The notes beneath the pieces were generated by a model. It was not told the DNA's origin. It did not search any database and saw nothing but the letters and a program-made list of their open reading frames with translations. From Fagopyrum homotropicum (taxonomy: Eukaryota > Streptophyta > Magnoliopsida > Caryophyllales > Polygonaceae), in contig BSWB01000001.1 in assembly GCA_033239125.1 (NCBI GenBank), positions 8,258,501-8,322,500 on the forward strand: a stretch of 64,000 nt of DNA. Direction: 5' to 3'. Of the stretch, positions 45,801 through 57,126 are shown piece by piece. The first letter of the stretch is position 1. Every line of letters begins with the position of its first letter. Position numbers and translations under genes: made by a program.

Positions 45801-48058
45801 GTTGTATTCTGTCTTGGGGTGTCTTTTGGCATAATATCTAGCATATTGGCTAATAAAGCAGAAGCGGCAAAACTGCATGATCTATTGAAGCAAACTGAAA
45901 GTTTGGTTCAAGACCTTCAGGAGGAACTAGAGATGAAGGAGTCATTAACTGTAAAGGAGCTGGTAAATAAGGATGATGTATTCCCTTGTGTGGATGAGGA
46001 TTCCATCGATAAAAAGAAACCTAATGAGCCCTTAGTACACTCAGATTCAGACGTGCTGATAAAATACGGTGTTGAAGGATATAATTCCCAGAAAGCAACT
46101 GAAACTATAGAGTCAATGAGTACAATTGAGGCTGAGCTTGAAGCTGAACTGGAAAGATTGGAGCTAAACATGACAAAGTCAACAATGAACGAAAGGTTAT
46201 CAGATGATGATGAGGTAACCAGTTTGAATTTAGGGGCTGGTTTGCTATACAAAATCATTAACCTGCATTTGCTAAAAAATAGTCTTGACAAAAGTTCATA
46301 GTATAATACTTCAAAATCAAGAAGCAGAATGGAATTTGTGTTTATTATTTTCAACATGACCTGTAATCTTTGAATCTTTATCAAAAAAGTTACCTGATTA
46401 AATAATCATATGGGATTTTGGGTGTGCATAATCTAGTTAGATAATGGTGCTTATATTTGTTAATAATATACAGTATAACCTTACAGGTTTTACATTTTCA
46501 GCTATATGAAATTGTTTGAGCTGCATTTAGAAAATATTGTTAAGTTAATAGTTGCTCTAAAATGTTTATGCAGAGGTTGATAAGCAAGTTTTGTTTGCTT
46601 CATCTAATTCATTGGATTGGGTTTTAGTCCATGGTTTTCTTGTAACTTTCTTGTTAATATCTGTGCCTGTCAATTGGTCCTTACAAGACCATTCCACAAT
46701 GAAAGAATTGGGTTTCATAGGTTCTTTTTTATAGGCTTTTGTTTTGTAGACCCCTCTAATTTAACCCTATATATATAGTTCCCTCTAGATGAAAAAATTG
46801 GGTAAATGGAGTATATTTACTATATGAGTTTATGACATGTGTACTCGTAATAAAGTAATAGTGGTAAAAGGCCTAGTTAGCCATTTTACCCTTCCACAAT
46901 TACATCAGCTTTAACAAGACAATTCATTACTATATAAGATATCCGGGGATTCAATAGATCACTGGCTTAGCAAATTGTTCTTTCTTACTCGGAAATTCTC
47001 GGCATTCCCTCTTTAATTATATAAGAACGTATTAATGTAGTAAGGGTGCGTTTGGCAAGCATAGGAACTGGGATTATTTGACACTAGATTATTTTGGGAT
47101 TATTTCAACAAATTTTTTAATCCAGTTGCACTTGGATTATCGATTATTTGAGGGATTATTGTAACTAATAATCCCCTGAAATAATGTCGCAACACTGCCG
47201 AATGGACCCTAAGTCGGAAACATATGCGATTCATTTCTTGCTTGGAAGGTCTTGATTCAATTTGTAAGCTGTAACAACTGATTGAGCTTTATAGCAACAG
47301 GCTTAAGGCTCAATCTTGTTTGCCTTGATGTTTCATAATTCATAGCTAATTGAACAGACAGTGATTTGCTTTTAAATATAAAAAAATAGGATTGCAGTGA
47401 TTTGGCTCTTGACATTCTACTTCTTTTGGCTTTTATCATCTTCTTGCAGGTTGACCCGGATCTTGTGGTAGAGGTTATCCAAGGTGAATTAAGAGCTGAC
47501 TTATTTTCTTGTAAAACCAGTTCAGACCTTTCTCTTGACCATGGTTCAAGCAGCAGTTTAACCCCATGCTCACCAAAACAAGGTGTTTCGCCACGTGAGC
47601 TGAGCCTGAAACTCCACCAAGTCATTCAATCAAGACTAGAACAGCGGATCACAGAGCTTGAGTCAGCATTAGAAGAGAGTGAGAAGAGGGTTTCACAGTT
47701 ACAGTCCAAGCAACAGCCAAGTAGTTCATGGAGAGGATTCTCAACCACTGACATGTCATCCTCGTCTTTCTCCACCCAAGGCAGTCCAACCACAATAGGG
47801 GGCAGTACCCCTGTGGAGAATGGCATTGAAAACGGTTCGTTCCTATGTCAGCCTGTAAGTACAGATCCCGAGACACCAAAGAATGGTGGTAAGATGATCG
47901 AGCAGTCAGAGAAGTTCTGTTTGAATGAGAACGAGGATGAAGATGATGATGATATGACACTGCTGATAATGCAGATTGTGGAGAAAACCAGGCAAGGCTC
48001 GCCTGCAGTTTTGCATGCTCAGCGAGCATTGTTTTGCTTGGATAAGAATGAGGAATGA
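42824..48058 (+). CDS. POLAR-like protein (asymmetric division family)
   Basis: Three exons join in frame to 561 aa: 42824-43469, 45784-46214 and 47450-48058. The protein resembles plant proteins annotated POLAR LOCALIZATION DURING ASYMMETRIC DIVISION AND REDISTRIBUTION. The founding Arabidopsis POLAR marks and scaffolds the polar cortical domain in stomatal-lineage cells and binds BIN2-type GSK3 kinases. Visible parts: a basic Ser/Arg-rich N-terminus (MGRSAGRTDRKPSFD); LPSPCTPALRPFFVTDG; a short hydrophobic stretch NSVVFCLGVSFGIISSILA right at exon 2; a coiled coil (KLHDLLKQTESLVQDLQEEL); and a conserved C-terminal LSLKLHQVIQSRLEQRITELE. Exon 1 has ATGs at 42824 and 42845; I chose the first. 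Introns are large (2,314 and 1,235 bp) and the second holds a MITE. Polarity function here is inferred from the family. Confidence 0.82.
43470..45783 (+). other. Intron 1 of the POLAR-like gene
   Basis: A 2,314-bp GT-AG intron, AT-rich, with no gene inside. The middle (44800-45400) has very AT-rich DNA similar in style to intergenic spacers, so a decayed insertion is possible, but no ends are recognisable. Confidence 0.6.
47044..47209. mobile_element. Tourist-like MITE in POLAR-like intron 2
   Basis: It begins GGGTGCGTTTGGCA and ends TGCCGAATGGACCC, imperfect 14-bp inverted repeats, flanked by TAA on both sides (47041-47043, 47210-47212). It is 166 bp with repeated GGATTATT motifs in both orientations, suggesting a foldback structure. 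Confidence 0.8.
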
Positions 48059-50326
48059 CCCGAATGGAATCGGGTTATGTTAGCTGCGTTATGGCTAGCT
48101 TTCGTCCATCCTTTTCGCACGATACGATCCAAGAACAACCGGATGTGTAATATCCGAATACTTGTAGTTTGAAGATAACACTTAAATGCAAGTAATTAGC
48201 TTCACCATGACAAATTGGGGTTGGGTTAGCCTATGTAAGGATGGTTCATGGAAAAAATTGATTTTGAGCGTTTGACTACATATTACAGATGGCTTTCAAA
48301 TGGTAAAGGGATTAAATTTATTTGTTAATGAAAAACAATTTATAAATTACAATCCAGTTTTCTGTATATCTATAAAACTATTTTATCTACGTGTAAAATA
48401 GAATTTAGAACATTCAATGATTGTTAGCAATGTCAATTAGTACTACAAAAAGTGAATATGAATCAAGTCTAACACCTCAAATTTCCGAATTCGTAGTCAA
48501 CCTGAATACAACGCATGCAGTGATACATTTTGTGAATCCGGACAACAAACGGCTTCAAACCTAAATTAGTTTAGTGTTTTTTAATGGCCAACAAAACCAC
48601 GATTTCCCAATTAACTATCATGTCGTCTGGGTTGATGATGCAGACACCGAGTTATTCCATCAACATATACAAGTCGATTCTCTGTAGTGTAGTTACCACT
48701 TCTAAATCCCGAAAAATTTACTTCGGTTTTGCCTTTGATGCAAGGTACAGAGGAAACATAGAACATTGTTGAATGTATATCAACTATTCAACTTCATTTA
48801 CATCTAGTAATGCAAGTAATATGAGCTACCACGATCTGTCAGCGGCAAATAATGCAAGCACTTTAGATGAGCTACAACAATGCGGAATAGTGCTTCTAAG
48901 TTATTATGATCTAACGACTGATAATGCAAACACACCGTGTAATGAAGATGTGCCCATCCTAAAATAATGGATTCATGTAATCAATTTTTATTTTAAAAAA
49001 AACTCAAAACAAGTTTGAATTTCATCTACATTTTTTTTTTTCTATTAGACTTACTGTTTTATTTTTTTGACAGATTGATTGAACTCTTTTACTTTTGTAT
49101 AGGTCCATATCGTCTTCAATATTGTAAACACTTGGTGTGGGAGAGTCTTCCAGGGATTTAAGTAAAGGTTGTGGGGACTTAAGGTATAAATTAGAGGGAA
49201 GGTAAACTAGACGATGCTCTATTTATATGGTTCATATACTCTATTCACACGGTTCATTTATTGATTAAAGAATTTTTTTTATTTTTTATTTGGATTTTTT
49301 CCCTTGGTATCCTTTAAGTTTGAACTTTTTCTCTTCGCATTCATAAAATTTTAAATTTTCTCTTAGTACCCTCATAATATAAGTTGTTTCCTCTTTATAT
49401 CCATTCTCAATATATTTTATTAAAATTTTATTATAAAATAAAAAAAATCTTTTAAAAATTTTAAAACTAATTATGAATAAAAAATATCAACTTACTTTTT
49501 ATTTTCTATTTATGAAATAAAAATATTTTTAAAAAAATTAACTATGATCAAGTTAAATTTTAAGGTAATTAACTTTATAATAAAAAAAATTACTTACTTT
49601 TTAATTTCTGTTTTTAAAATAAAAATAAAAAATTATTTTAAAACTAATTATGTTGATATTAAGTTTTAAACTAATTAAATTTTATAAATACTATGTAATG
49701 GTAAAGAAGTATTTTTATATTTTTAAAAACTTTAAATATTAAATTTAAGCCTAAATTTTTATTTTTGATTAAAAATAGAAATTTTTTTATATTCATATTC
49801 GAATTAAAATAAAATATAAAATTAAAACTAAACCTAGTTTGAAAAATATTAATTTGAAAAATTATAAATATATTTTATAAAATACAGAAACGTAAATGTA
49901 GACCTAATTTTTTAATTTTTTATTTTATAATTCAAGATGAAACTTTTCATGTAATATATTTAATAGTTTTATTTTTTAATATATTTATAATTTTCGAATT
50001 AATAATTTTTTGATTTAGTTTTAGTTTTAATTTATATTTTATTTTAACACGAAAGTTTTTGAGATAAAAGGGAAAGTAGGCTAATTATGCATTAATGTAG
50101 ATTAACTAGTCTCTTTTGTAAAAATGTAGATAAAGTAGGCCCCTTGTAATTTTGAGAAAAAGATAAAATCAAAAATAATTTAAGATACTTTCAAAATTAA
50201 AAAGGAAAATGAGAGTGGTCCCCTATAATTATTCAAAATTAAAAAGATTATCCCCTAATTTTTTTAAATAAAAAAGGAAAATAAGAGTGGTCCCCTACAA
50301 TTAAGGAATTAGTTTTAAAAAATAAA
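48059..50326. other. AT-rich spacer downstream of the POLAR-like gene
   Basis: After the 3' flank of the POLAR-like gene this is very AT-rich DNA. Short open frames near 48584-48967 have no recognisable domain or codon pattern. I see no supported gene. Confidence 0.6.
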
Positions 50327-50760
50327 AAGATTCTCTCCCTTAATTAACATTGCTTTTTTTTTTTTTAAATAATCGCTTATTTGCTGGCATTAAAATTAAT
50401 TACATAATTTTATGTACATAATCTGCGTGCGAAGTTATGTACATAATCTGCGTGCGAATTTATGTACATAATCTGCGTGCGAATTTATGTACATAATCTG
50501 CGTGCGAATTTATGTACATAATCTGCGTGCGAATTTATGTACATAATCTGCGTGCGAATTTATGTACATAATCTGCGTGCGAATTTATGTACATAATATG
50601 CGTGCGAATTTATGTACATAATCTGCGTGCGAATTTATGTACATAATTTGCGTGTGAAATTATGTACATAAAATTATGTACAGAATTTCTGGGAATCACT
50701 CTCATTTTCCTTATTTAATTAAAAAACAGCCATATTAATTAAGGGAGAATCTTTTTAATG
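50327..50760. repeat. Inverted-repeat structure enclosing a 25-bp tandem array
   Basis: AAAAAGATTCTCTCCCTTAA (from about 50319) is matched in reverse near 50735-50757 (TTAAGGGAGAATCTTTTTAA). Closer in, ACATAATTTTATGTACATAA at 50402 is matched in reverse near 50660-50680. Between the arms lies the tandem array. The layout resembles a foldback or MITE-like element; no target duplication is clear. AGTGGTCCC segments flank both sides. Confidence 0.6.
50412..50665 (+). repeat. 25-bp tandem array with ATGTACAT palindromes
   Basis: Ten nearly identical copies of ATGTACATAATCTGCGTGCG plus AATTT. Only single changes are seen in a few copies (TAATATGCG, TAATTTGCGTGTG), so the array is young or homogenised. 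Each unit holds the perfect 8-bp palindrome ATGTACAT and a GCGTGCG core. I recognise no known satellite. Confidence 0.92.
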
Positions 50761-51629
50761 GGAGTGGTCCCATAATTAATATTCAATTATCTTTTTAATT
50801 TAGTTTATCTTTTTAATTTTTAATAGTTATTTATTCTCCTTAATTAAGGGAGAGAATCTTTTTAATTAGAGTGGTCCCCACAATTAATAACCTCTTTATA
50901 ATTTAATTTAGTTTTATTTTTTGAGAGAAAATTAGAGGGGCCTAAATTGTATCATGGATACAAAAAGGGCTCCTTTACACCAATTTTTTCAAAGTTTTTT
51001 AGAAAAGACAATTTTTTTAATAACAAAAATGGTCTAATTTTAATTTTTTGGATTTTTAAATTAAAAAAGCTATCATTACCTAGAGGAAATCTAAAGAAAT
51101 ATATTAAGAATGAGTATAATGAAAAAATAAATCAAATTAAAAGGGTACCAAGAGTAAACTTACAACTTTGTGTATATCGAGAGAAAAAGTTCAAACTTAT
51201 TGGATATCAAGAGGAAAAATCTTTTATCTTTTATATGTTTTTGGGTAAGAAAGATGGTGAGAAGCTCAAACTCATATTTATTAAATAATTATATAAAGGT
51301 TAACAATGAATATTCAGTTGAATTGTCACTTATTTGGTATCATGGACCAAAATATGCAATAGTTCTTAGGTGGATCTACTCAATCATGATAATTCCGATA
51401 AATTAAAAGTAAAATTAGCAAGAAAGTCCGCACTAAGTTTAGCGGTAAATATGACAAAACCGGATTTGTTTAGTTTCTACTTAGGAAGCCTTGACACCTC
51501 AACAACGATCAAACTACAATATGAATGTGACGAAGAGACATGTCGTTTAAGCACAAGAAATTGTTTTCTTTTGAATAAGCATGTTGAATGAATATCGTAA
51601 ATGTATGTTGACGGATGAGAGTTTAGAGT

Positions 51630-51785
51630 AGACATGGGTCCGGTTTGGGCTAAACCGCCAAACCGCCGGTTTAGTCCAGTTTTCCAGTTTTTTTTTTTTA
51701 ATAAACCGTCGTCAAACCGACAGTTTAGGTTAACTTAAACCGCCGGTTTGGACTTTGGCCGGTTTAGGTTTCGGGCCCACGTCAC
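51630..51785. mobile_element. Small hAT-like MITE
   Basis: A 156-bp element flanked by the 8-bp duplication TTTAGAGT (51622-51629, 51786-51793). Its ends are imperfect inverted repeats (ACATGGGTCCGG ... CGGGCCCACGT). The interior is packed with AAACCG(C/A)C and CGGTTTAG repeats in both orientations. Confidence 0.85.
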
Positions 51786-52689
51786 TTTAGAGTTTAACAT
51801 TTTTAATTCATTGTTTTATTTAATCTTTATTATATTTTAAAAAAATTTGAAAGGAAAAGATTTAGGCATGCATGAGAAGAGAAGATTCGGTAAAATAGAG
51901 GTTTGCGGATGAGAGTTGAAAGATTGTTAGATATATAATAAGCTATTAGTAAACCTCATAATCTCGGTAGGGATTACCCCTGAGCCTTCCGGGTTTTTTG
52001 CTATATAAAAGTTTTTCAACCAAGTCGAAATGTTCGCCTCAATATGGTAGACAAGATCGATAACCCATCCAGAATTTTGGATGATACTGAGAGACAAGAT
52101 TAACAACTCAATCGCAAAACCAACAAGGTCATACAGAATTTATAAACCACGTCAAAAATCTGAAATTTTCGAGCTCAAGGTTAGATTTAAGCCTACAATA
52201 TTGCAAGAACGGACAGTCTCTAAAGCAATTTACGGTCTACATTGTCTGATACCATATTCCGGATGACATACGAGTTCCCAACCCCATTCAATTGATTTGT
52301 GAACAATCTCAAAACTTAGTTTTGATTTTTGAATTACAGAATTTATATTTTATAATTTTTATGGGAATCCCATTCACATAAATGGAAGGTATAACTTGGA
52401 GGAATGTAAACGAGATAATACTCTATTTATAAATTTATTTCTTGATCAATGAAATTGTTGTCTTCTTAATCAATCTGTTGAATAAATATTCGTAAATGAA
52501 TGCTTACGGATGAGAGTATATTTAACATTTTTTATTTATTGTATTATTTAATCTCATCATCTACCTTCGTCTAGCATTTTTAGCTTCCCAAAACACCCTA
52601 TGCTAAGAAACATTCACGAAAACAAAGTTTGTCTACATGTGTACTATTAAGTCAAACATAATAATTTCATTTATGGATGAGAGCACAGA

Positions 52690-52905
52690 GTTTGAGGGTA
52701 CATTGAAATTGCTAAGAATCATTCACGAAAACAAAAAAGTTATTGAATTAATCAAAAATCATTTTGTTTACCGATTAAAATGAATTGTTAAAGGTCTTCT
52801 TACACATAAAAAATAAGATAACCATTTCCATTTTATTTTTTTCCTCCTTAACCGTTTTAATTCCATTTCATTCCACCCTCCAATCAAATAGACACTAAAA
52901 TTATT
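52690..52905 (-). repeat. Dispersed MITE-like repeat, copy 2 (reversed)
   Basis: Reverse-strand relative of 36859-37030: TTCCATTTCATTCCA, CCAATCAAATAGACACTA and GCTAAGAATCATTC are present in the expected reversed order. The ends are not defined. Confidence 0.5.
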
Positions 52906-53159
52906 AAAATATATCAAGATATAATTAATATGCTTATGGTAAATAGATATTTGGTAATTTATTGCATTAGTTTTCCAGAGTAGAATCGTGCAGAAATCGA
53001 GTTGCATACACATCACGACCTTGCACAATCCTATACCGCTCCTTCTCAGCTTCCGATAACTTCTATTTCTTCTGTTTTTCCATTTCTTGCAAGTAAGCAA
53101 GGAAAAGAATTAGAAAGTTCAGAAGTTGGTTTAAGAGACGAACCCTCTGTTGAGTTTTC

Positions 53160-53950
53160 CGCAGGGACGGCTGAAGCTTGCGCAGGGGTGGCTTGGCGCA
53201 GGGGTGGGAGAAGAGCAGAGGGCGATTCTGGGAGCCTACGAAAGTGGTGGTGCTGGGGTTGTTCCGGCGACTTCTTTGTCGGAGTAGATGTCGCCGGCGG
53301 TGTTCACCGGAGGAGGGAAGAGTGTGAGGGGCGAAGGTGTTGGAGAGTGAGAGGTTTGAGGGGATGAGGTTTGTGTGTGGTGGTGGTGAGGGCCGGTGTC
53401 TCAGAGGGCGGTTGTGGCTAGGTCGCCGGAGGTGGCGTGGGAGCGTTGCACAAGGCGGAGTGTGAGAGTTTCTGGAGGGCGCAGGGACGTGGGAGACGAG
53501 GCGGTGTAGGGTTCGAAGAGTGAATGGAGAGGGAGGGAAGGGGGAGGTAGTTGTAGGTTATTTTTGGGAAGTGTATTTTTTTCTTTCCTTAATAAGACCA
53601 CAGGGGCGGTAGCTTGCCGCCGCAGGGGCGGTGACAAGGAAGAGGGGGCACGCAGCTTCAGCGCCGGGGGCGGCACTGAAGATGTGTGTCAAGGATGGCC
53701 GCCGCAGAGGCGTGGGGTGTCACCGCGGGGGCGGTGACCAGTATGTTGCAGACGCTGGCCCAGCGCCGGGGGTGGTGTTGGGCATGGGTGTCACCGCGGG
53801 GGCGGGGACACCGAGCCGCAGGGGCGGTTTTCTCGACAGAGGCTCCTCTTCTTATTCCTTCGGGTTGCCTCCCGAACAGCGCCTCTACCTCTATTATTGA
53901 GCGTCCTCCATCATCACCTTGGGGTTTATAACCGTCTGTGAAGGTAATCC
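53160..53950 (-). mobile_element. GC-rich part of a gypsy retrotransposon remnant
   Basis: Continuous on the minus strand with the gag remnant at 53930-54437. It contains repeated CACCGCCCCCGCGGTG and GCCCCTGCGGC motifs (plus strand CCGCGGGGGCGGTG), a GC-rich island in AT-rich surroundings. I do not recognise a protein domain in it. The left boundary is approximate. Confidence 0.45.
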
Positions 53951-54437
53951 TCCGGAGGACCTAGTTTCAATTCTTGTAATGGCTTCCGCCATTTGACCAA
54001 CCTGTTTTTCAAGGTTCTTGATGTTGGATTTCTGTTGTTTGGACATGAGTAGCAAAGTGTTTAGTCAAAACCTGCAACATATCTTCAGTTGTTTGATACT
54101 TACCTTGTCGGGGCTGTTGCTTTGGGTTTTGTTGATCCCTCCCACGAAAGTTTTGTTGGTCACGCCAATTGGCATGAAATTTTGTGCATAAGGATCGTTC
54201 CTAGGCCTTTGTTGCTGTGGTTGTCCATAACCCATCGCGTTTACCTCAACATCATCATCCTGGACTTGGGGACACATGCCCGTTGGATGGTAGGGGTCAG
54301 CACACACTCCACAAGCTTTGAGCTGTTGTGGGGTTCCCATAAGTGTTAGTCTCTTCACCATCTCCTTCAGCTCCACGAGATGAGTGGAGATCTCACTCTT
54401 CCCGGAATTTACAGCATGAACACCTCTCTTGGAAGGA
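53930..54437 (-). pseudogene. Ty3/gypsy gag remnant (Tat/Athila-like)
   Basis: Minus-strand translation gives SKRGVHAVNSG, ELKEMVKRL, then the zinc-finger-like KACGVCADPYHPTGMCP and EVNAMGYGQPQQQR, followed after a stop by KNLEKQVGQMAEAI and GGLPSQTVINPK. These are the typical ordered pieces of gag in Tat/Athila gypsy elements. Stops break the frame. It is cut at 54437 by the LTR element that starts at 54438. Confidence 0.7.
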
Positions 54438-55767
54438 TGTAATAACCGAAAATTTTAAAGTTTCGGTAAACTGCAATTAACCAAATTCCGATGCGACAAT
54501 CGTAAACAAATAAATAAATAAAATAAAACGAGTTTAAATGTTATCATATTATGTGACTTTAAGTCACATAAAATGATGAAACCTTATAACCGAAATTAAA
54601 TTACGCACCTTAAAATAAAAATAATAATAAATTAGATAATACGGAATTTAATCCCGTATTATATAAATTCCCGCACATAAGTAACAAGTTTCGGATTTCC
54701 GTTCTAATAGGAGAGCAGTCCGAATGGCCCATTAGCAAGCCCATCATTAACCTTTATTTAAAAAAAAAAAAAACCCTAATTAAACTTACCCTAATCTAAC
54801 TTACCTATGTGCCGCCTGACACCTTTCTTCTTAATCGCCGAACGAAGAACGAAGAACCCTTCTCTCGCATTTCACTGGAGACGCAGACCACACCTCTCCG
54901 CCTTCCACCGGAGTGCCGCAACCGCCCAGACGCCGACCGCCCAGGCGCCACCCTCCGCTGCTGAAATCCGGTAAGCCTTGCCTTCCCTTCCGCTACTCTC
55001 CTCCCTTCTCTTTTCAGTCGGAACGTAACAACCGCCTCCTGTCGACCACCAGCAGCACCTTCGATCCAGCAGCAGCGCACACCACCGGAGCCGCCGCTGC
55101 ACTACTTCTCGTCGACCGCAAGACCCCACCGGAAACCTGGGACCATCCGCGCCGCCTTGCTTCGGCCCTGCAACAGCTTCAGAACCACCACCGAGCCCTC
55201 TGTTGATCGAGGCTCACAGCAGCCTACGACTTTCCGCACCAGGAGCAAATCGGCCACCAGGGAGGCCGCCGGAAAGCTAGCACATCGGCCGCTGGACTGC
55301 AACTTCGGTTCTTCGTCCTCCAGTCCCCTGCGTGTATTTCTTGTGAGTTGGAAACGTATATAAACTGAAGTTAATACGTATATAAGCTGAGATTGAAAAA
55401 CGTATATAAACTGAGATTTGTTTACGCATATGAACAATAGATTGGAGGTAGTAGGGGTATGCAGTTCGGTAGGTTAGTGTGTGTGTGGAGATAGTTTTAT
55501 AAGTACGTTTAGGTGCTGAATAGGTATTTGTGTGTACGTATGGGAATGCTGAACATATAAATGTATCTTTACATTTAGAAGGAGTAAGTTTGTATATTAA
55601 ATACCTACATGTACGTATAGTTGGAAGAGTTCGTGATACAGTTATATAGAAGTGTATATTTATAAGCATAAATATAGAATATATAAAAATGCGAGAGAGA
55701 TGTATATATAATCATATATGAGTTAATATATAAGTATGAGTTGGGAGTATGAATTTATGTAAAAGAG

Positions 55768-55833
<66 letters not shown>

Positions 55834-57111
55834 AGTTGGGATTTCGGGATTTATATATATAAAGAAACATAAGAATATATATACTCATGACGTAAGTGTA
55901 CCTATATCCGTACAAGATGGGAAATAAAATATGTAGATACATATATATGAGTACCGAATAATTACACAATTAATAAGTGAGTTGAGGAGAAAGGTTAAAG
56001 TATATAATACGGATAATATATGTAATAGATGGTAACCGGGAAGGAGGAAGAGTGTTATTCTTCTTCGAGTGGATTCAAGTTTGAACTGGTGACCTATAGG
56101 TAGCTAACCGAGAGACACAAAGTATGGCAACAAGTTTTAAAAGGAATTAGAAAGTTTAAGAATAAACTTCGGGAATTTACGATACCAAGGGTAAAATGGT
56201 CTTTTACCATAAGAGAGTTTTTCCGTAATTCCTTCGCATGAGGTTGGACATCGAGATGTGATTTTGATACACATGCCTTATTTGACAGGCGTTTGAGTTA
56301 CCACGAGTACGGACTGTTGAGACGTGTTAGAGTGTATTTTGACTCAGGTAAGTCCTTGTGACTTACTTAGCCGGTTTCTGGATGTTAGTTGAGTGATAAT
56401 GGTTGTGTGTGTGAAATGTGTCTTATAATAAAAATAACTTGTTAGGACGACCGTGGTTATATTGTGTTAAGGCCCAAGTGTATGTATAACGGGCCGTGAC
56501 ATCACTGCCCAGCTCTGCCAAGAGACTGGGAGGTTCTCTATACCCAGACCATCCAGGTACACGGTGAGATGCATCGGATCCACTCCTGATGGGTACACGG
56601 GGGCGGAGGCGAGGTTTGGGAATCCCTCGTGTCACAAAATAAGTATCATTAGAGTGAATGACTTAAATGAAGATAATAAATGGATTGTTTGAAAGCATGA
56701 TGAGTGTTTATTATTTTATGTGTGTGTGCTATTATTATTCTTCTAATGTTTAGATAACTAGCTAATGGTTGTTCTGTTGTTTTTTTTAGATTTACCACAG
56801 GTTAGAGCAGCAGCTGAGTGATCCGGAAGTAGTGGTCAGCCGGGTCTCCGTACTCTTTAGAGTGGGGTTGGGTGTTTACCTTGTGATTCTTTCTTCTTGT
56901 TAAAGACAGTTAGTCTTTTTGTGGTTTAAGTACTTTAGGCTGTTAGACGTTGTTGCATTCATCTCTTAACAATACTATTTTATAAATTTCGGTTTTTCTT
57001 ATTTGTGTCTTGTTGCAAGATCCTAGTGATGTTGTTGTCAAACTGAGGTCGGGACCCATTGTGAGGTCCTAACCAGTAATGTCCCGAGTTCTGAGAATTC
57101 GGGGTGTTACA
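54438..57111 (+). repeat. 5' LTR (2,674 bp)
   Basis: Nearly identical to 61595-64000. It contains an A run at about 54758-54773, a GC-richer block at 54850-55330 whose open frames on both strands are shared with the other LTR and are not genes, and a TA microsatellite near 55772-55832. Confidence 0.92.
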
Positions 57112-57114
57112 ACA

Positions 57115-57126
57115 TGGTATCAGAGC
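57115..57126 (+). other. Primer binding site (initiator Met-tRNA)
   Basis: TGGTATCAGAGC three bases after the 5' LTR end. This is the usual minus-strand priming site of many plant LTR retrotransposons. Confidence 0.9.

Larger units (their letters stand above)
50761..53000. other. AT-rich spacer with small elements
   Basis: Contains the hAT-like MITE at 51630-51785 and the reversed MITE-like copy near 52690-52905. The open frame at 50947-51288 is Lys/Asn/Phe-rich, typical of chance frames in AT-rich DNA. No supported gene. Confidence 0.6.

Noticed and set aside
48584..48967. Two adjacent short frames as a small gene
   Set aside because: No splice logic, no domain, and composition typical of chance frames in AT-rich DNA.
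50400..50690. CRISPR array
   Set aside because: The 25-bp units are directly adjacent with no unique spacers, and this is a plant nuclear region.
54872..55206. Arg/Pro-rich open frames on both strands of the LTR
   Set aside because: They lie wholly inside the LTR, are duplicated at 62036-62370 with the 3' LTR, overlap on both strands, and match no family I recognise.
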